Origin: DATKSS01 sp035468355
GTDB lineage: Bacteria > Chloroflexota > Dormibacteria > Dormibacterales > Dormibacteraceae
Reading direction: 5' to 3'
DNA length: 64,000 bases
Assembly (NCBI GenBank): GCA_035468355.1
Contig: DATITA010000142.1
Span: 1 to 64,000, forward strand
Shown: one piece after another, positions 31,947 to 42,263 of the stretch
Layout of the letters: each line of letters opens with the position of its first letter
How positions within the stretch are numbered: the first letter of the stretch is position 1
The notes under the pieces: generated by a model
Told to the model about the DNA's origin: nothing
The model's database searches: none
The model's input: only the letters and a program-made list of their open reading frames with translations
Translations under genes and position numbers: made by a program

Positions 31947-32699
31947 ATGACGGCGATCGACATGGAACATCTCTCCCCCCCGGTCGATCCAGTTGCGTCT
32001 CCAGCGCCCAAGCCATACTCGGCGCCGCCTCCGATGCGCCCATCACGGCAGGCTCGAAGCTGGAGAGCGGTCGTCGAGGGTCGAGAGCGAAGGTTGTGGA
32101 CGGCTGCGCTGGCGGCCGCGCTCCTGGTCGCAGTCGCCGGTATCTGCGTCCTGTACCTCGACGACACCAGCAACCAGGCCACGATTCGATCGCTAACGAC
32201 CCAGAACGAGTCGTTGACCGGGCGCAACCAGAACCTGGACGACCAGCTCAAAGCCACGCAGACGAACCTCACCGCGACGCTCGGAGAGCTGGCCCAGACC
32301 AAGGCGGACCTCGCCCACCCCAGCCTCACTATCTGGAACGTGAATCAGCAGCTGAAAGGTTCCTCCTGGTATCTCGCCGGAGGCATCCCGGACACGTTCA
32401 CGTACCACCTGCAGGCCACGGCTACCGGGCCGATGTCGGTGAGCATCTTGACCCTGGAGCAATGGGCCAAGGCGATTCAGTGCATCGACAACGGTGGCGG
32501 CTCGACTCACTACTGCATGCACCATTCCGGTTCTGTCATCGGCTTCCAGAACACGACGTCCGTCAACTACGACTTCCATCTGTCTGAGGGCTGCGCCGAT
32601 TACCTCTCCGTCTTCACGGCGGCTTCGACCGTGACCGTGACGCCGAACGTGAGCGTCACCTACAACCCCGCGACCAGCGCGACCGGCGTCTGCTCCTAA
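31947..32699 (+). CDS. Single-pass membrane protein with coiled coil and extracytoplasmic domain, 250 aa
   Basis: ATG 31947, 26 bp after the lipoprotein stop, so co-transcribed. A Pro-rich cytoplasmic N-terminus (about 1-48) precedes a transmembrane helix (LWTAALAAALLVAVAGICVLYL), then a coiled coil of heptads (IRSLTTQNESLTGRNQNL, DDQLKATQTNLTATLGELAQ) and a beta-rich extracytoplasmic domain (SLTIWNVNQQLKGSSWYLAG, FTYHLQATATGPMSVSI) containing four Cys. No family recognised. The topology suggests a sensor or an adaptor standing on a stalk. Confidence 0.65.
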   Translation: MTAIDMEHLSPPVDPVASPAPKPYSAPPPMRPSRQARSWRAVVEGRERRLWTAALAAALLVAVAGICVLYLDDTSNQATIRSLTTQNESLTGRNQNLDDQLKATQTNLTATLGELAQTKADLAHPSLTIWNVNQQLKGSSWYLAGGIPDTFTYHLQATATGPMSVSILTLEQWAKAIQCIDNGGGSTHYCMHHSGSVIGFQNTTSVNYDFHLSEGCADYLSVFTAASTVTVTPNVSVTYNPATSATGVCS

Positions 32700-32712
32700 A
32701 TCAGAAAGGGGA

Positions 32713-32759
32713 CTTCCCCACTCCGTGGGGAAGGTGGCCTGCAGGGCCGGATGGGGAGA
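32713..32759 (+). repeat. Solitary REP-like palindromic element
   Basis: CTTCCCC...GGGGAAG hairpin (32713-32733) followed by GGTGGCC and an arm ending GGATGGGGAG. It matches, on the opposite strand, the copies at 62659-62705 and 62783-62829. It follows the stop of the membrane-protein gene and may act as a terminator or mRNA stabiliser there. Confidence 0.7.
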
Positions 32760-32795
32760 TGAAACTACTCATAACGTGACAAGGCGGGGACAGAT

Positions 32796-32809
32796 TTAGG
32801 CTATCCTAT
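32796..32809. promoter_or_regulatory. Candidate DtxR/MntR-type operator
   Basis: TTAGGCTATCCTAT has inverted TAGG/CCTA arms as in DtxR/IdeR/MntR boxes; a further imperfect copy follows (TTTAGTGATAGG). It lies about 50 bp before the GTG of a DtxR-family gene and thus may mediate metal-dependent autoregulation of regulator and Nramp transporter. Confidence 0.5.
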
Positions 32810-32859
32810 CTTTAGTGATAGGCGTGCCATCGACTCACATTAGGACGACCTAGATTTCC

Positions 32860-33543
32860 GTGGTCGACCACGCCGAAGGCCGAAGCAGCTTCACACGGGC
32901 CCAGGAGGACTACCTCAAGGCGCTCTACCAGCTGAACGGCGACCAGCGCCCCGTCCCGACCAGAGAGCTCGCTCAGAGGCTGGGCATCTCCTCGCCGAGC
33001 GTCAGCGAGATGGTGACCCGGCTTTCGGCGCAGGGGATGGTCGAGCACGACAAGTACCGCGGCCAGCAGCTGACCCGCGAAGGCCGCAAGGTCGCCCTCG
33101 AGCTCGTCCGCCACCATCGCCTCCTCGAGATGTTCCTCGTCCAGGTTCTGGGCTACAGCTGGGACGAGGTCCACGACGAGGCCGAGCGGCTGGAGCACGT
33201 CATCTCCGAGCGGATGGAGCAGCGCATCTTCGAGCTGCTCGGCCGGCCCGAGCTCGACCCACACGGGCACGCGATCCCGACCTTGAGCGGCAAGGTGCGA
33301 GCGGTCAGCAACCGCCTCTTGAGCGAATGCCGGGCGGGCGAGAAGGTCGTCGTCCAGGGCGTCTCGGACGACGACGCCGGCAAGCTCCGCGAGCTGGAAC
33401 GCCGCGGTCTGCTGCCCGGCACCCGCGTCGATGTGGTGGCCGAGAGCCAGTTCGAGGGCCCCATCGAGGTGCGCGTCAGGGGCCGCCGCGTCTCGCTGCC
33501 ACTGGGCCTCGCCCGAGCCCTGTTCGTTGCCGTGACCCGCTGA
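32860..33543 (+). CDS. DtxR-family metal-dependent repressor
   Basis: 227 residues from GTG 32860. Winged HTH: QEDYLKALYQLNGD, TRELAQRLGISSPSVSEMVTR and KYRGQQLTREGRKVALELV. The dimerisation/metal domain follows with HHRLLEMFLVQVLGYSWDEVHDEAERLEH (His/Glu ligands) and CRAGEKVVV; the C-terminal SH3/FeoA-like domain (VVAESQFEGPIEVRVRGRR) makes it a full DtxR/IdeR-type length rather than the short MntR. It binds Mn or Fe as corepressor. It overlaps the next gene by one base, so it is coupled to the Nramp transporter, whose operon it probably represses. Confidence 0.92.
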   Translation: MVDHAEGRSSFTRAQEDYLKALYQLNGDQRPVPTRELAQRLGISSPSVSEMVTRLSAQGMVEHDKYRGQQLTREGRKVALELVRHHRLLEMFLVQVLGYSWDEVHDEAERLEHVISERMEQRIFELLGRPELDPHGHAIPTLSGKVRAVSNRLLSECRAGEKVVVQGVSDDDAGKLRELERRGLLPGTRVDVVAESQFEGPIEVRVRGRRVSLPLGLARALFVAVTR

Positions 33544-34889
33544 TGGCGATCAAAGTCGTCAAAGCGGTGGCGGCGAAGAAGCCATCGCAGGTGCTGGGCG
33601 TGGAAGACGCGCTCCCGGGCGAGCTGCGGGTCCTGCGCGCCGCCGAGCGATCGCTGAGCGGCGAGCGCCGCGGCCTGCGCGCCCTGGCGCCGTTCCTCGG
33701 GCCCGCCTTCATCGCCGCGGTGGCGTATGTCGACCCGGGCAACTTCGCCACCAACATGGCGGGCGGCTCGCAGTTCGGGTACATGTTGCTGTGGGTGGTC
33801 TTGGCCGCCAACCTGATGGCCATGCTCATCCAGTCGATGAGCGCCAAGCTCGGCATCGCCACGGGTCGGAGCCTGCCGGAGCTGTGCCGTGACCACTTTC
33901 CGCGACGAGTCGTGATCTTCCTTTGGATCCAGGCCGAGCTCATCGCCATGGCCACCGACCTCGCGGAGTTCGTCGGCGCAGCGCTAGGGATCTACCTCGT
34001 CTTCGGGATACCCCTGTTCATCTCCGGTCTCCTGACCGGCTTGATCGCTTTCTTGATCCTCGGCCTGCAGGCCTGGGGATTCAGGCGCCTCGAAGCCACG
34101 ATCACCGGACTCGTCGGCCTGATCGTCATCGCTTTCGGGCTGGAGGTCTTCCGCGCCGACCCGTCATGGGGAAGCGTGGTTTCCAGCACGTTCGTCCCGC
34201 ACCTGGACGGAAACGCGTCGGTGCTGCTCGCCGTGGGCATCCTCGGCGCCACTGTGATGCCACACGTCATCTACCTGCACTCGGCCCTGACCCAAAAGCG
34301 CGTCGTCGGGTCCAACCCGGAGGCGAAGCGCAAGATATTCCGCTTCGAGCTCATCGACGTTGTGATCGCGATGGGCATCGCCGGCCTCATCAACATGGCG
34401 ATGCTCACCACCGCGGCCGCCGTGTTCGGCTCACGCGGGCTGACCAATGAAGGCAGCGACCTCACCGTCGTGTACCACGCGCTCGACCATTACCTCGGCG
34501 CGCACAGCGGGATCATCTTCGGCATCGGCCTTCTGGCGTCGGGCATCTCATCGGCCTCGGTCGGCACGCTCGCCGGCCAGGTCGTGATGCAGGGCTTCAT
34601 CAATCGCCAGGTATCGATCTTCCTGCGCCGCGCGGTCACCATGGTCCCCGCCATGATCGTCATCGGCATCCACTTCGACCCTTCCCGCGCGCTAGTGCTG
34701 AGCCAGGTGCTGCTCTCGTTCGGGATCCCGTTCGCTCTGATCCCGCTGATGATGTTCTGCCGGAATCCAAAGATCATGGGCAACCTGGTCAACCGCCGGA
34801 TCACCAACTGGGCCGCATACGGCGTCGCGGGCGTGATCATCGGGCTGAACCTGTTCCTCGTGTACCAGACGTTTCGTCCGACCGCCTAA
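33543..34889 (+). CDS. mntH: Nramp-family Mn2+/Fe2+ transporter
   Basis: ATG 33543 overlaps the regulator stop (TGATG), giving 448 residues. Eleven membrane segments are apparent. The Nramp metal-binding motif DPGN is in AVAYVDPGNFATN (about 61-73) and the second site MPHVIYLHSAL includes the Met/His typical of helix 6. It imports manganese or ferrous iron with protons at the cytoplasmic membrane. The immediate DtxR partner gene and the operator upstream point to metal-dependent control. The first 45 residues are charged and cytoplasmic. Confidence 0.93.
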   Translation: MAIKVVKAVAAKKPSQVLGVEDALPGELRVLRAAERSLSGERRGLRALAPFLGPAFIAAVAYVDPGNFATNMAGGSQFGYMLLWVVLAANLMAMLIQSMSAKLGIATGRSLPELCRDHFPRRVVIFLWIQAELIAMATDLAEFVGAALGIYLVFGIPLFISGLLTGLIAFLILGLQAWGFRRLEATITGLVGLIVIAFGLEVFRADPSWGSVVSSTFVPHLDGNASVLLAVGILGATVMPHVIYLHSALTQKRVVGSNPEAKRKIFRFELIDVVIAMGIAGLINMAMLTTAAAVFGSRGLTNEGSDLTVVYHALDHYLGAHSGIIFGIGLLASGISSASVGTLAGQVVMQGFINRQVSIFLRRAVTMVPAMIVIGIHFDPSRALVLSQVLLSFGIPFALIPLMMFCRNPKIMGNLVNRRITNWAAYGVAGVIIGLNLFLVYQTFRPTA

Positions 34890-34899
34890 GCTCAGCTCC

Positions 34900-35929
<1,030 letters not shown>

Positions 35930-35940
<11 letters not shown>

Positions 35941-37549
35941 CCAGCCGCCGCCGCTGGTCGACTACAACCTGTTCGACTCCGACCTCCCACTGCGCGAATC
36001 GCTGGAGCGAGAGGGCGCGTCGTGGGCGCAGGACATGGTGCACGAGCTGGGCGAGCTCGCCGGCACCCAGCAAGCGATCGACTGGGGTTTCCAGGCCAAC
36101 GACAACCCGCCCGTCCTGCGCACGCACGACCGGTTCGGCAACCGGATCGACGAGGTCGATTTCCATCCCTCCTGGCACGAGCTGATGAAGGTAGCCGTCG
36201 GGCACGGCCTCCACGCCCTGCCTTGGCGCGAGCCGCGTCCGGGCGCGCACGCCGCGCGTGCGGCCGCCTTCTACGTCTGGTCGCAGGTCGAGGGCGGCCA
36301 CGGCTGTCCCGTCTCGATGACGTACGCGGTCATTCCCGCGATGCGCAAGCAGCCGGACGTCGCCGCGCAGTGGGAGCCCCAGGTCACGACGCTCGAATAC
36401 GACCCGGGTTTGCGGCCGGCCCCGACCAAGCGCGGTGTGCTTTTCGGCATGGCGATGACCGAGCGCCAGGGCGGGTCGGACGTCCGCACCAACACCACGC
36501 GCGCCGTGCCCACGGGCGACGGCGGAGCATACCTGTTGACCGGGCAGAAATGGTTTTGCTCGGCTCCTATGTGCGACGCATTTCTGGTCCTCGCGCAGGC
36601 CCCGGGCGGGCTTTCGTGCTTCCTGCTGCCGCGCCTCCTACCGGACGGCGCCCGAAACACGTTTCACATCGAACGGCTGAAGTCGAAGCTCGGTAACCGC
36701 TCCAACGCCTCGGCCGAGGTTGCGCTCGACAACGCCTGGGCGGTGATGATCGGCGAGGAGGGCAGAGGGATCCGGACCATCATCGACATGGTCAACCACA
36801 CGCGTTTGGACTGCGTGATCGGCTCGGCGTCGCTGATGAGGCAGGCGGTCGCGCAGGCGACGCACCACACCGCGCATCGGTCGGCCTTCGGCAAGGTCCT
36901 CGGCGATCAGCCGCTGATGAGGAACGTGCTGGCGGACCTCGCGATCGAGTCTGAGGCCGCAACTGTGCTGATGATGCGACTGGCCGGGGCCTTCGACCGC
37001 TCGAGCGACCCCGCTGAGGCGCACTTTCGGCGGCTGGCGGTCGCGGTCGCCAAGTTCTGGGTCTGCAAGCGGGCGATTGCCGTGGTCGCTGAGGCGCTCG
37101 AATGTCACGGCGGCAACGGCTACGTCGAGGAGTCGATCCTGCCTCGGCTGTATCGCGAGGCTCCGGTCAACTCGATCTGGGAGGGCTCGGGCAACGTCAA
37201 CGCGCTCGACGTGCTGCGCGCGATGAGAAAGGAGCCCGACTCGGTGCCGGCGTTCTTTGCGGAGGTCGACTCGGCACAGGGCATGGACCAGCGCCTCGAC
37301 CGCTCGACGGACGCTCTGAAAAAAGACCTCTCCGACCCGCATGAAATCGAGGCCCGCGCGCGAGGCGTGGTCGAGAGGATGGCGCTCGTCCTCCAGGCGT
37401 CGCTCCTCGTGCGCCACGGGGATCCGGCCGTCGCCGAGCTCTTCTGCGCTTCACGGCTGGCGGGGGAGGGTGGTCTTTCGTTCGGCACCTTGAAGCCAAG
37501 CCGCAAGTTCGACTCGGTCATCGAGCGGCACCGGCCGCGCTGTGATTGA
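35930..37549 (+). CDS. aidB: AidB-type acyl-CoA dehydrogenase
   Basis: 539 residues from GTG 35930, which overlaps the preceding gene by 11 bases. It has the AidB layout: an N-terminal extension (DYNLFDSDLPLRESLEREG), then the acyl-CoA dehydrogenase body with MAMTERQGGSDVRTNTT (FAD loop), GEEGRGIRTIIDMVNHTRLDC, RSAFGKVLGDQPLMR and ECHGGNGYVEESILPRLYREAPVNSIWEGSGNV at the substrate end. In E. coli AidB binds DNA and is part of the alkylation response, with weak dehydrogenase activity; here DNA binding is not shown. Its stop lies inside otsB. Confidence 0.88.
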
Positions 37550-38324
37550 GGTGTTGAAATCGCAGACGATCGCCCAAGCGTGGCGCGATTCCGTGGTCGC
37601 GGACGTCCCGCCGGGCGAGCTCGTTCTCATCACCGACTTCGACGGCACTCTGGCCGACGTGGTGCCGGATCCTGCCAGGGCGGCGGCTCGGCCTGAGTCG
37701 CTCGACGCTCTGCGCCGGCTGGTCGAGGTCCTCGCCGACGTGATCGTGCTGAGCAGCCGGACGCCTTCCGAGCTGGAAGGCCTGGTCCCGATCTCCGGGG
37801 TCAGGCTGATCGGCGACAGCGGGCTCGCGTTGCCCCGGCTCGCCCAGAAGCAGGCGCTCGACCAGTTCAACCACGACGTCTCCAGGCTGCTGGAGCGGAT
37901 CCCGGGGACCTCGCTCGAGGCCAAGCCGGCCAGCAGCGCGGTCCATTTCCGCAATTCCGACATCACCGCGGAGGAGATGATCGCCCTGCTGAAGCCTCTG
38001 CTCGACGGCGGCCGGCTCGCGGCCGCCCTCGGTCGCAAGGTGGTCGAGGTCCATGCGCCCAAAGCGGGGAAGGGGAGCGCCCTCGCGGCCCTGCTGCCCG
38101 CGGTCGATCCCGCCGGGGTGGTGTGTTTGGGCGACGACGAGAACGACCGCACGATGTTCGAGTACGTCGGGAGCGTGGACTACCCGCACATGTCAGTGGG
38201 CGTCGACTCCCCGGAGGCCCCCAAGGACCTCTTCCACCTGTGCGACGTCGTGGTGTGGGGCCCGGAGGAGGCGGCGGTTTTCCTCCAGGCGATCGTCGAG
38301 TGGGCCAACTCCGCGCCCGGCTAG
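37542..38324 (+). CDS. otsB: Trehalose-6-phosphate phosphatase
   Basis: 260 residues from GTG 37542, overlapping aidB by 8 bases. HAD motif I is ITDFDGTLADVV (about 30-41, nucleophilic Asp), motif II has SSRTP, and motif III/IV is CLGDDENDRTMFEYV. The OtsB insertion KVVEVHAPKAGKGSALAAL is intact. It removes phosphate from trehalose-6-phosphate. Its 3' end overlaps otsA (opposite strand) by four bases, so the trehalose genes converge rather than forming an operon. Trehalose is a stress protectant. Confidence 0.92.
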   Translation: MIEVLKSQTIAQAWRDSVVADVPPGELVLITDFDGTLADVVPDPARAAARPESLDALRRLVEVLADVIVLSSRTPSELEGLVPISGVRLIGDSGLALPRLAQKQALDQFNHDVSRLLERIPGTSLEAKPASSAVHFRNSDITAEEMIALLKPLLDGGRLAAALGRKVVEVHAPKAGKGSALAALLPAVDPAGVVCLGDDENDRTMFEYVGSVDYPHMSVGVDSPEAPKDLFHLCDVVVWGPEEAAVFLQAIVEWANSAPG

Positions 38325-39760
38325 AGCACCCTCGGGCCGTCTGGCGGGACGAGATCACGAAGGTCCTGCGCCTGGTGGCTGATCCACCTGGCGATGTCGT
38401 TGGTGCGGACGACCTCCCTGGCGGCCTCGTTCATCGCCCGGCGCTCTGCCAGCGGCATCGTCAGGCCGGCGAAGATGGCGGCAGCCGTCGCCTCGACGTC
38501 GAACGGGTTGACCGAAAGGACGCTGCCCCGCAGCTCCTCGTGCGCTCCGGCGTTCTCCGACAGCACGATCACGCCGTCAGTGTGATTCACGAGGGCGCCT
38601 TCTTTCACGACCAGGTTGAGACCGTCGTAGACGGGGTTGACGAGGAGCACGTCGAAGTTCTTCAGCGCGGCGATCGCCTTGCGTTCGCTCTCGCCGATCT
38701 CGATGCGGACCGGCTGCCACTGCTCGGTGCCGAACTCGCTGTTGATCCGGCCCGCCGCCTGGCGGATCTGACGGAGGTAGCGGCTGTAGACAGCGACGTC
38801 CTGGCGCGAGGGCTGTAGGAAGGCCCAGAACTGGACGTGTCCTCGCAGCTCCGGGTGATATCGGAGCAGCTTCTCGTAAGCGATGAACCCGCGCACGATG
38901 TTCTTGGAGGGATCCGTCCGGTCGATTCGCACGATGAGGCGCTGCGGGCGCCAGCTCGCAAGCTCGAACTCCTGGCGGTGCACGCCCCGCGACGCCGCCA
39001 GCCTCATCGTCGAGGACACGTCGATGGAGATCGGGTACGCGCGCGCGTAGGTGACCCGCCCTCCGGAGACGACGGCGCGCTCACGTTCGTCGACCTGCAG
39101 CCCGGCGTTCTCTTCGCACGTCATCAGGAAGTTGCGCACGTCCAGGCTCGACTGGAAGCCGACGATGTCGCAGCCGAGCAGCCCCTGGAGGATGGAGTCG
39201 CGCATGTGCTTCGGGAGCACCTTCCAGTACTGCGGGGTTGGCCAGGGGACGTGCACGAAATGCTGGATAACGGCGGATGGGAGCTCCTGCCGCACCAGCC
39301 TGGGTACGAGGTACAGCTGGTAGTCGTGAACCATCACCAGTGGTCGTCCGGAGGCCGCGCGGGCCACCTCGACCACCTTGGCCGCGATCTGCTCGTTGAC
39401 CCGGACGTATCCGTCGCTCCAGGCCTGGTGGATCCGCTCGTCGATCACCGGCTCGTTGCCGAGGTCCCAGAGATAGTGCTGGATGAACCACAGCACGGGG
39501 TTGGCGATGACGGAGTAGTACATCTCGTACTGCTCCCGGGTCGGGTTCACATAGTGCAGCCGCCCCGTCGACTGCAACAGCGGGACCGTAACCGCTGCGC
39601 CGGCCTTCGCGGCGAGGGCCCGCTCGGCGTCGGTCCGAGCGCACGCCACCCAGTCGGCGTCGGTGGCCTCGGCCATGGTGAGCAGCGCGGTGATGACGCC
39701 GCCGGCTCCGCGGGTGAACCCGCCTTCGGCCTTCGGCTCGTGAGGTGCGCGGTTGCTCAC
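38321..39760 (-). CDS. otsA: Trehalose-6-phosphate synthase
   Basis: GT20 family. The best-supported ATG/GTG/TTG start is GTG 39760, but the residues just upstream (LRAYIARTLPDFSPILVSNRAP, CTG 39808) look like the first beta strand of the fold, so the true start may be CTG 39808 or another non-standard codon. Conserved parts: QHYLWDLGNE, VNEQIAAKVV, VMVHDYQLYLVPRLVRQELP, GFQSSLDVRNFL, RIDRTDPSKNIVRGF, VNPVYDGLNLVVKEG and LSENAGAHEELRGSVLSVNPFD. It makes trehalose-6-phosphate from an NDP-glucose and glucose-6-phosphate. It lies convergent to otsB and downstream of the molybdoenzyme gene. Confidence 0.92.
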   Translation of the reverse strand: MSNRAPHEPKAEGGFTRGAGGVITALLTMAEATDADWVACARTDAERALAAKAGAAVTVPLLQSTGRLHYVNPTREQYEMYYSVIANPVLWFIQHYLWDLGNEPVIDERIHQAWSDGYVRVNEQIAAKVVEVARAASGRPLVMVHDYQLYLVPRLVRQELPSAVIQHFVHVPWPTPQYWKVLPKHMRDSILQGLLGCDIVGFQSSLDVRNFLMTCEENAGLQVDERERAVVSGGRVTYARAYPISIDVSSTMRLAASRGVHRQEFELASWRPQRLIVRIDRTDPSKNIVRGFIAYEKLLRYHPELRGHVQFWAFLQPSRQDVAVYSRYLRQIRQAAGRINSEFGTEQWQPVRIEIGESERKAIAALKNFDVLLVNPVYDGLNLVVKEGALVNHTDGVIVLSENAGAHEELRGSVLSVNPFDVEATAAAIFAGLTMPLAERRAMNEAAREVVRTNDIARWISHQAQDLRDLVPPDGPRVL

Positions 39761-39821
39761 CAGGATGGGCGAGAAGTCCGGGAGCGTGCGTGCGATGTAC
39801 GCGCGCAGCGACGACCCCTGC

Positions 39822-42065
39822 CTACTGATCAGCGGAAAGAGCCCTCACCATCCGCGAGCGGTCGATCGGCATCTCCCGCAGTCTGACCCCGGTGGCGCGG
39901 GCGAGGGCGTTGGCCAGCGCCGCCGGTCCCGGTATCGCGGGCGGCTCGCCGGCGCCCTTGGCGCCGAGAGGGCCCACGAGGGACGGGACCTCGACGAGCT
40001 GCACGTCGATCGCCGGGAGCTGGTCGATGGTCGGAAGCTCGTAGTCGAGGAAGCTGCCGGTGCGAAGCTGCGCGTCCGAGTCGTAAAAGAGCTGCTCCCC
40101 GAGCGCGCGGCCGAGCGATTGGGCCGCCCCGCCGTGGACCTGTCCCTCCACCTCGGGCGGGTTGATCGCGCGGCCGACGTCCTGGATCGCGGCGTACCCC
40201 GTGAGCTGGAACGCGCCCGTCTCGGGGTCGGTCTTCACACGGGCGATGTGGACCGTGAACGCGGGCGAAGCGCTCTGCACCGCGGAGCGGCCGGTCGACT
40301 GGATGGGCCGGAACTTGCCCATGAACTCGGTGCTCAGGGCGACCAGCTGGGTGATCTCGACGAAACGGTCCGGCACGCCTTTGACGGTGACCCTGCCGTC
40401 CGCGACGTCGAGGTCCTCGGGCGCCGCCTCGAGCTGCTCGGTCGCGATTTCCAGCAGCTGGCGACGCGCCTCGAGGGCCGCCTCGTGAACCGCTCCACCC
40501 AGGCTGTAGGTGACCTGGCTTCCCGCGGCCATGGGTCCGAACGGCGCGTTCGACGTGTCGCCGACGTCCACGCGCACCTTGTCCGGAGAGATCCCGAAGG
40601 CCTCCGCCGCAATCAGGCCGAGGCCGGTCGCCGAGCCGCTGATGTCCGGCGAGCCGATGAGCACCGCGAGGGTCCCATCGGGCTCGACCCGGCAACCCGC
40701 CGCAGCCGGCGTGCGAGCGCCGCCCCAGGCGCCGACCGCCATTCCGACACCTTCGCCGGCTTCGAGCGGTGCGGTGTAGAGCGGGTGCCGCTGGGCCGCC
40801 TCCAGGCATTCGACCATGCCGATCCGAGGCCAGGCGTTCTCATCCGCCATGGGGTCGCCTTCACGCGAGGCGTTGCGCAGGCGCAGCTCGATCGGGTCAA
40901 GCCCGAGCTCGGCCGCCAGCTCGTCCATCGCAGACTCCAGGGCGAAGAAGGCCTGGGGACCGCCGGGGGCGCGGTACGCGTCGGTCGGCGTCTTGTTGGT
41001 GGAAACCTCGTACCCCTTGATGTCGAAGTTGGGAATTCGATACGTGCCGCCGAGGAAGGAACCGGTGATGCCCGCGTGCCATCCGCCGGTGGCGCCGTTG
41101 TCGTAGTGATACCGCACGCGCAGGGCGACCAGCGTGCCGTCGCGCTTCGCGCCGAGCTCTAAGTCGAAGACCGCGGCGGGCGCGGGGCGCCCGAACATGA
41201 ACTCCTGCTGGCGCGTGAGCGTCAGTCGTAGGGGCCTGCGGACCTTTTGCGCCAGGAGGGCGAGGACAGATTCGAGCAGCATCACCTTGCCGCCGAACCC
41301 GCCGCCCACCGGCATCGGGATGACCCGGACCTCGTGAGGGGCGGCATCGAGCAGCTTGGCGATCTCGTCGCGGACCGCGAACGGACCCTGGGTCGGCGCC
41401 CAGATCGTCATTCCGCCGCCCGGCTCGGGCCGGACCATCGACACGTGGGGCTCGATGAACCCGTGGTGCACGCCGGCGATTCGATACGTGGCCTTGATCA
41501 CCGTGTCCGAGGACTGCAATCCCGCGACGGCGTCGCCGCGCTTGAAGGTCGCGACCGCGCTGACGTTGCGTGGTCGGATCACCGGCTCCGATTCGGCGTC
41601 GGTCGCAGCCCCGTGCATGGAAGCGTCGCTTTCCGAGCTCTCCTCCGTGGGATCCAGCGCGAGCGGTGAGTCGTCCTTCATCGCGAGTTCTGCGTCGGAG
41701 ACGACCTCGAGCGGCTCGAAGTCCACCTCGACCATGACCGCAGCGTCGGCGGCGGCCGCCTCGCTCTCCGCGATCACAGCCGCGACCGGCTGGCCGGCGT
41801 AGTACACGCGGTCGACCGCGAGCGGCTTGTCAGGGCCGGCGGCCTCCACCTCGGGCAGTTCGGCGCCGGTGACCACGGCCACCACACCGGGCGCGGAACG
41901 GGCCGCGGCGGTGTCAATGCCCCGGATCCGGGCGCTCGGCAGGTGGCTGAGAACGAGCTGGACGTGCAGCAGGCCGGCCATCTCCAGGTCGGCGGTGAAG
42001 CGGGTGGTCCCGTCGACTTTGCCGGCGCCGTCCTGCCTCCGGCGCCCGCGCCCGTTCAAGCTCAC
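39822..42065 (-). CDS. Xanthine dehydrogenase-family molybdopterin-binding large subunit
   Basis: 747 residues from GTG 42065. The Ald_Xan_dh_C domain covers about 15-120 and the MoCoBD part the rest, with motifs PMPVGGGFGGKVMLLE, NGATGGWHAGITGSF, AYRAPGGPQAFFALESAMDELA, and the Mo-binding-loop region AGSQVTYSLGGAVHEAA and terminal GAKGAGEPPAIPGPAALANALA. The active-site Glu is in GAGEPPAI. The AYRAPGG loop is not the AYRCSFR of CO dehydrogenase form I, so CO oxidation is not indicated. No FAD-binding or 2Fe-2S subunit genes are adjacent, so electrons must pass to proteins encoded elsewhere. Substrate unknown (aldehydes, purines or N-heterocycles are typical). Confidence 0.9.
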   Translation of the reverse strand: MSLNGRGRRRQDGAGKVDGTTRFTADLEMAGLLHVQLVLSHLPSARIRGIDTAAARSAPGVVAVVTGAELPEVEAAGPDKPLAVDRVYYAGQPVAAVIAESEAAAADAAVMVEVDFEPLEVVSDAELAMKDDSPLALDPTEESSESDASMHGAATDAESEPVIRPRNVSAVATFKRGDAVAGLQSSDTVIKATYRIAGVHHGFIEPHVSMVRPEPGGGMTIWAPTQGPFAVRDEIAKLLDAAPHEVRVIPMPVGGGFGGKVMLLESVLALLAQKVRRPLRLTLTRQQEFMFGRPAPAAVFDLELGAKRDGTLVALRVRYHYDNGATGGWHAGITGSFLGGTYRIPNFDIKGYEVSTNKTPTDAYRAPGGPQAFFALESAMDELAAELGLDPIELRLRNASREGDPMADENAWPRIGMVECLEAAQRHPLYTAPLEAGEGVGMAVGAWGGARTPAAAGCRVEPDGTLAVLIGSPDISGSATGLGLIAAEAFGISPDKVRVDVGDTSNAPFGPMAAGSQVTYSLGGAVHEAALEARRQLLEIATEQLEAAPEDLDVADGRVTVKGVPDRFVEITQLVALSTEFMGKFRPIQSTGRSAVQSASPAFTVHIARVKTDPETGAFQLTGYAAIQDVGRAINPPEVEGQVHGGAAQSLGRALGEQLFYDSDAQLRTGSFLDYELPTIDQLPAIDVQLVEVPSLVGPLGAKGAGEPPAIPGPAALANALARATGVRLREMPIDRSRMVRALSADQ

Positions 42066-42228
42066 CGTCGGATCATCCTACGAACCGGGGGCCGGCTGCC
42101 AGGGGGGCGGGTAGACATTCCGCCCCGGCACAGCCACAATGTGCGGTGGAGTAAGAGGCGGACGCGCGTTCCGCCACCCCTCGTCGGCGCGCTCTCGCCC
42201 CGGTCGCTGCGAAGACCACCGGGAAGAT

Positions 42229-42263
42229 GGCGAGGGGGGAAGAGGCCTCGCCTCAAGCTTTTT
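42229..42263 (+). promoter_or_regulatory. Terminator-like hairpin in the 5' leader of the peptide ABC operon
   Basis: GGCGAGG (42229-42235) pairs with CCTCGCC (42246-42252) and is followed by TCAAGCTTTTT, ending next to the SD (AGGGAG) of the lipoprotein gene at 42276. A terminator or attenuator in this leader would reduce transport expression unless antitermination occurs. Confidence 0.45.

Noticed and set aside
39753..41162. A 469-codon plus-strand open frame
   Set aside because: It is a shadow of the molybdopterin-binding subunit gene on the other strand; no motif or SD supports it.
39822..42065. Aerobic CO dehydrogenase large subunit (CoxL form I)
   Set aside because: The active-site loop reads AYRAPGG instead of AYRCSFR, and CoxM/CoxS genes are not adjacent.
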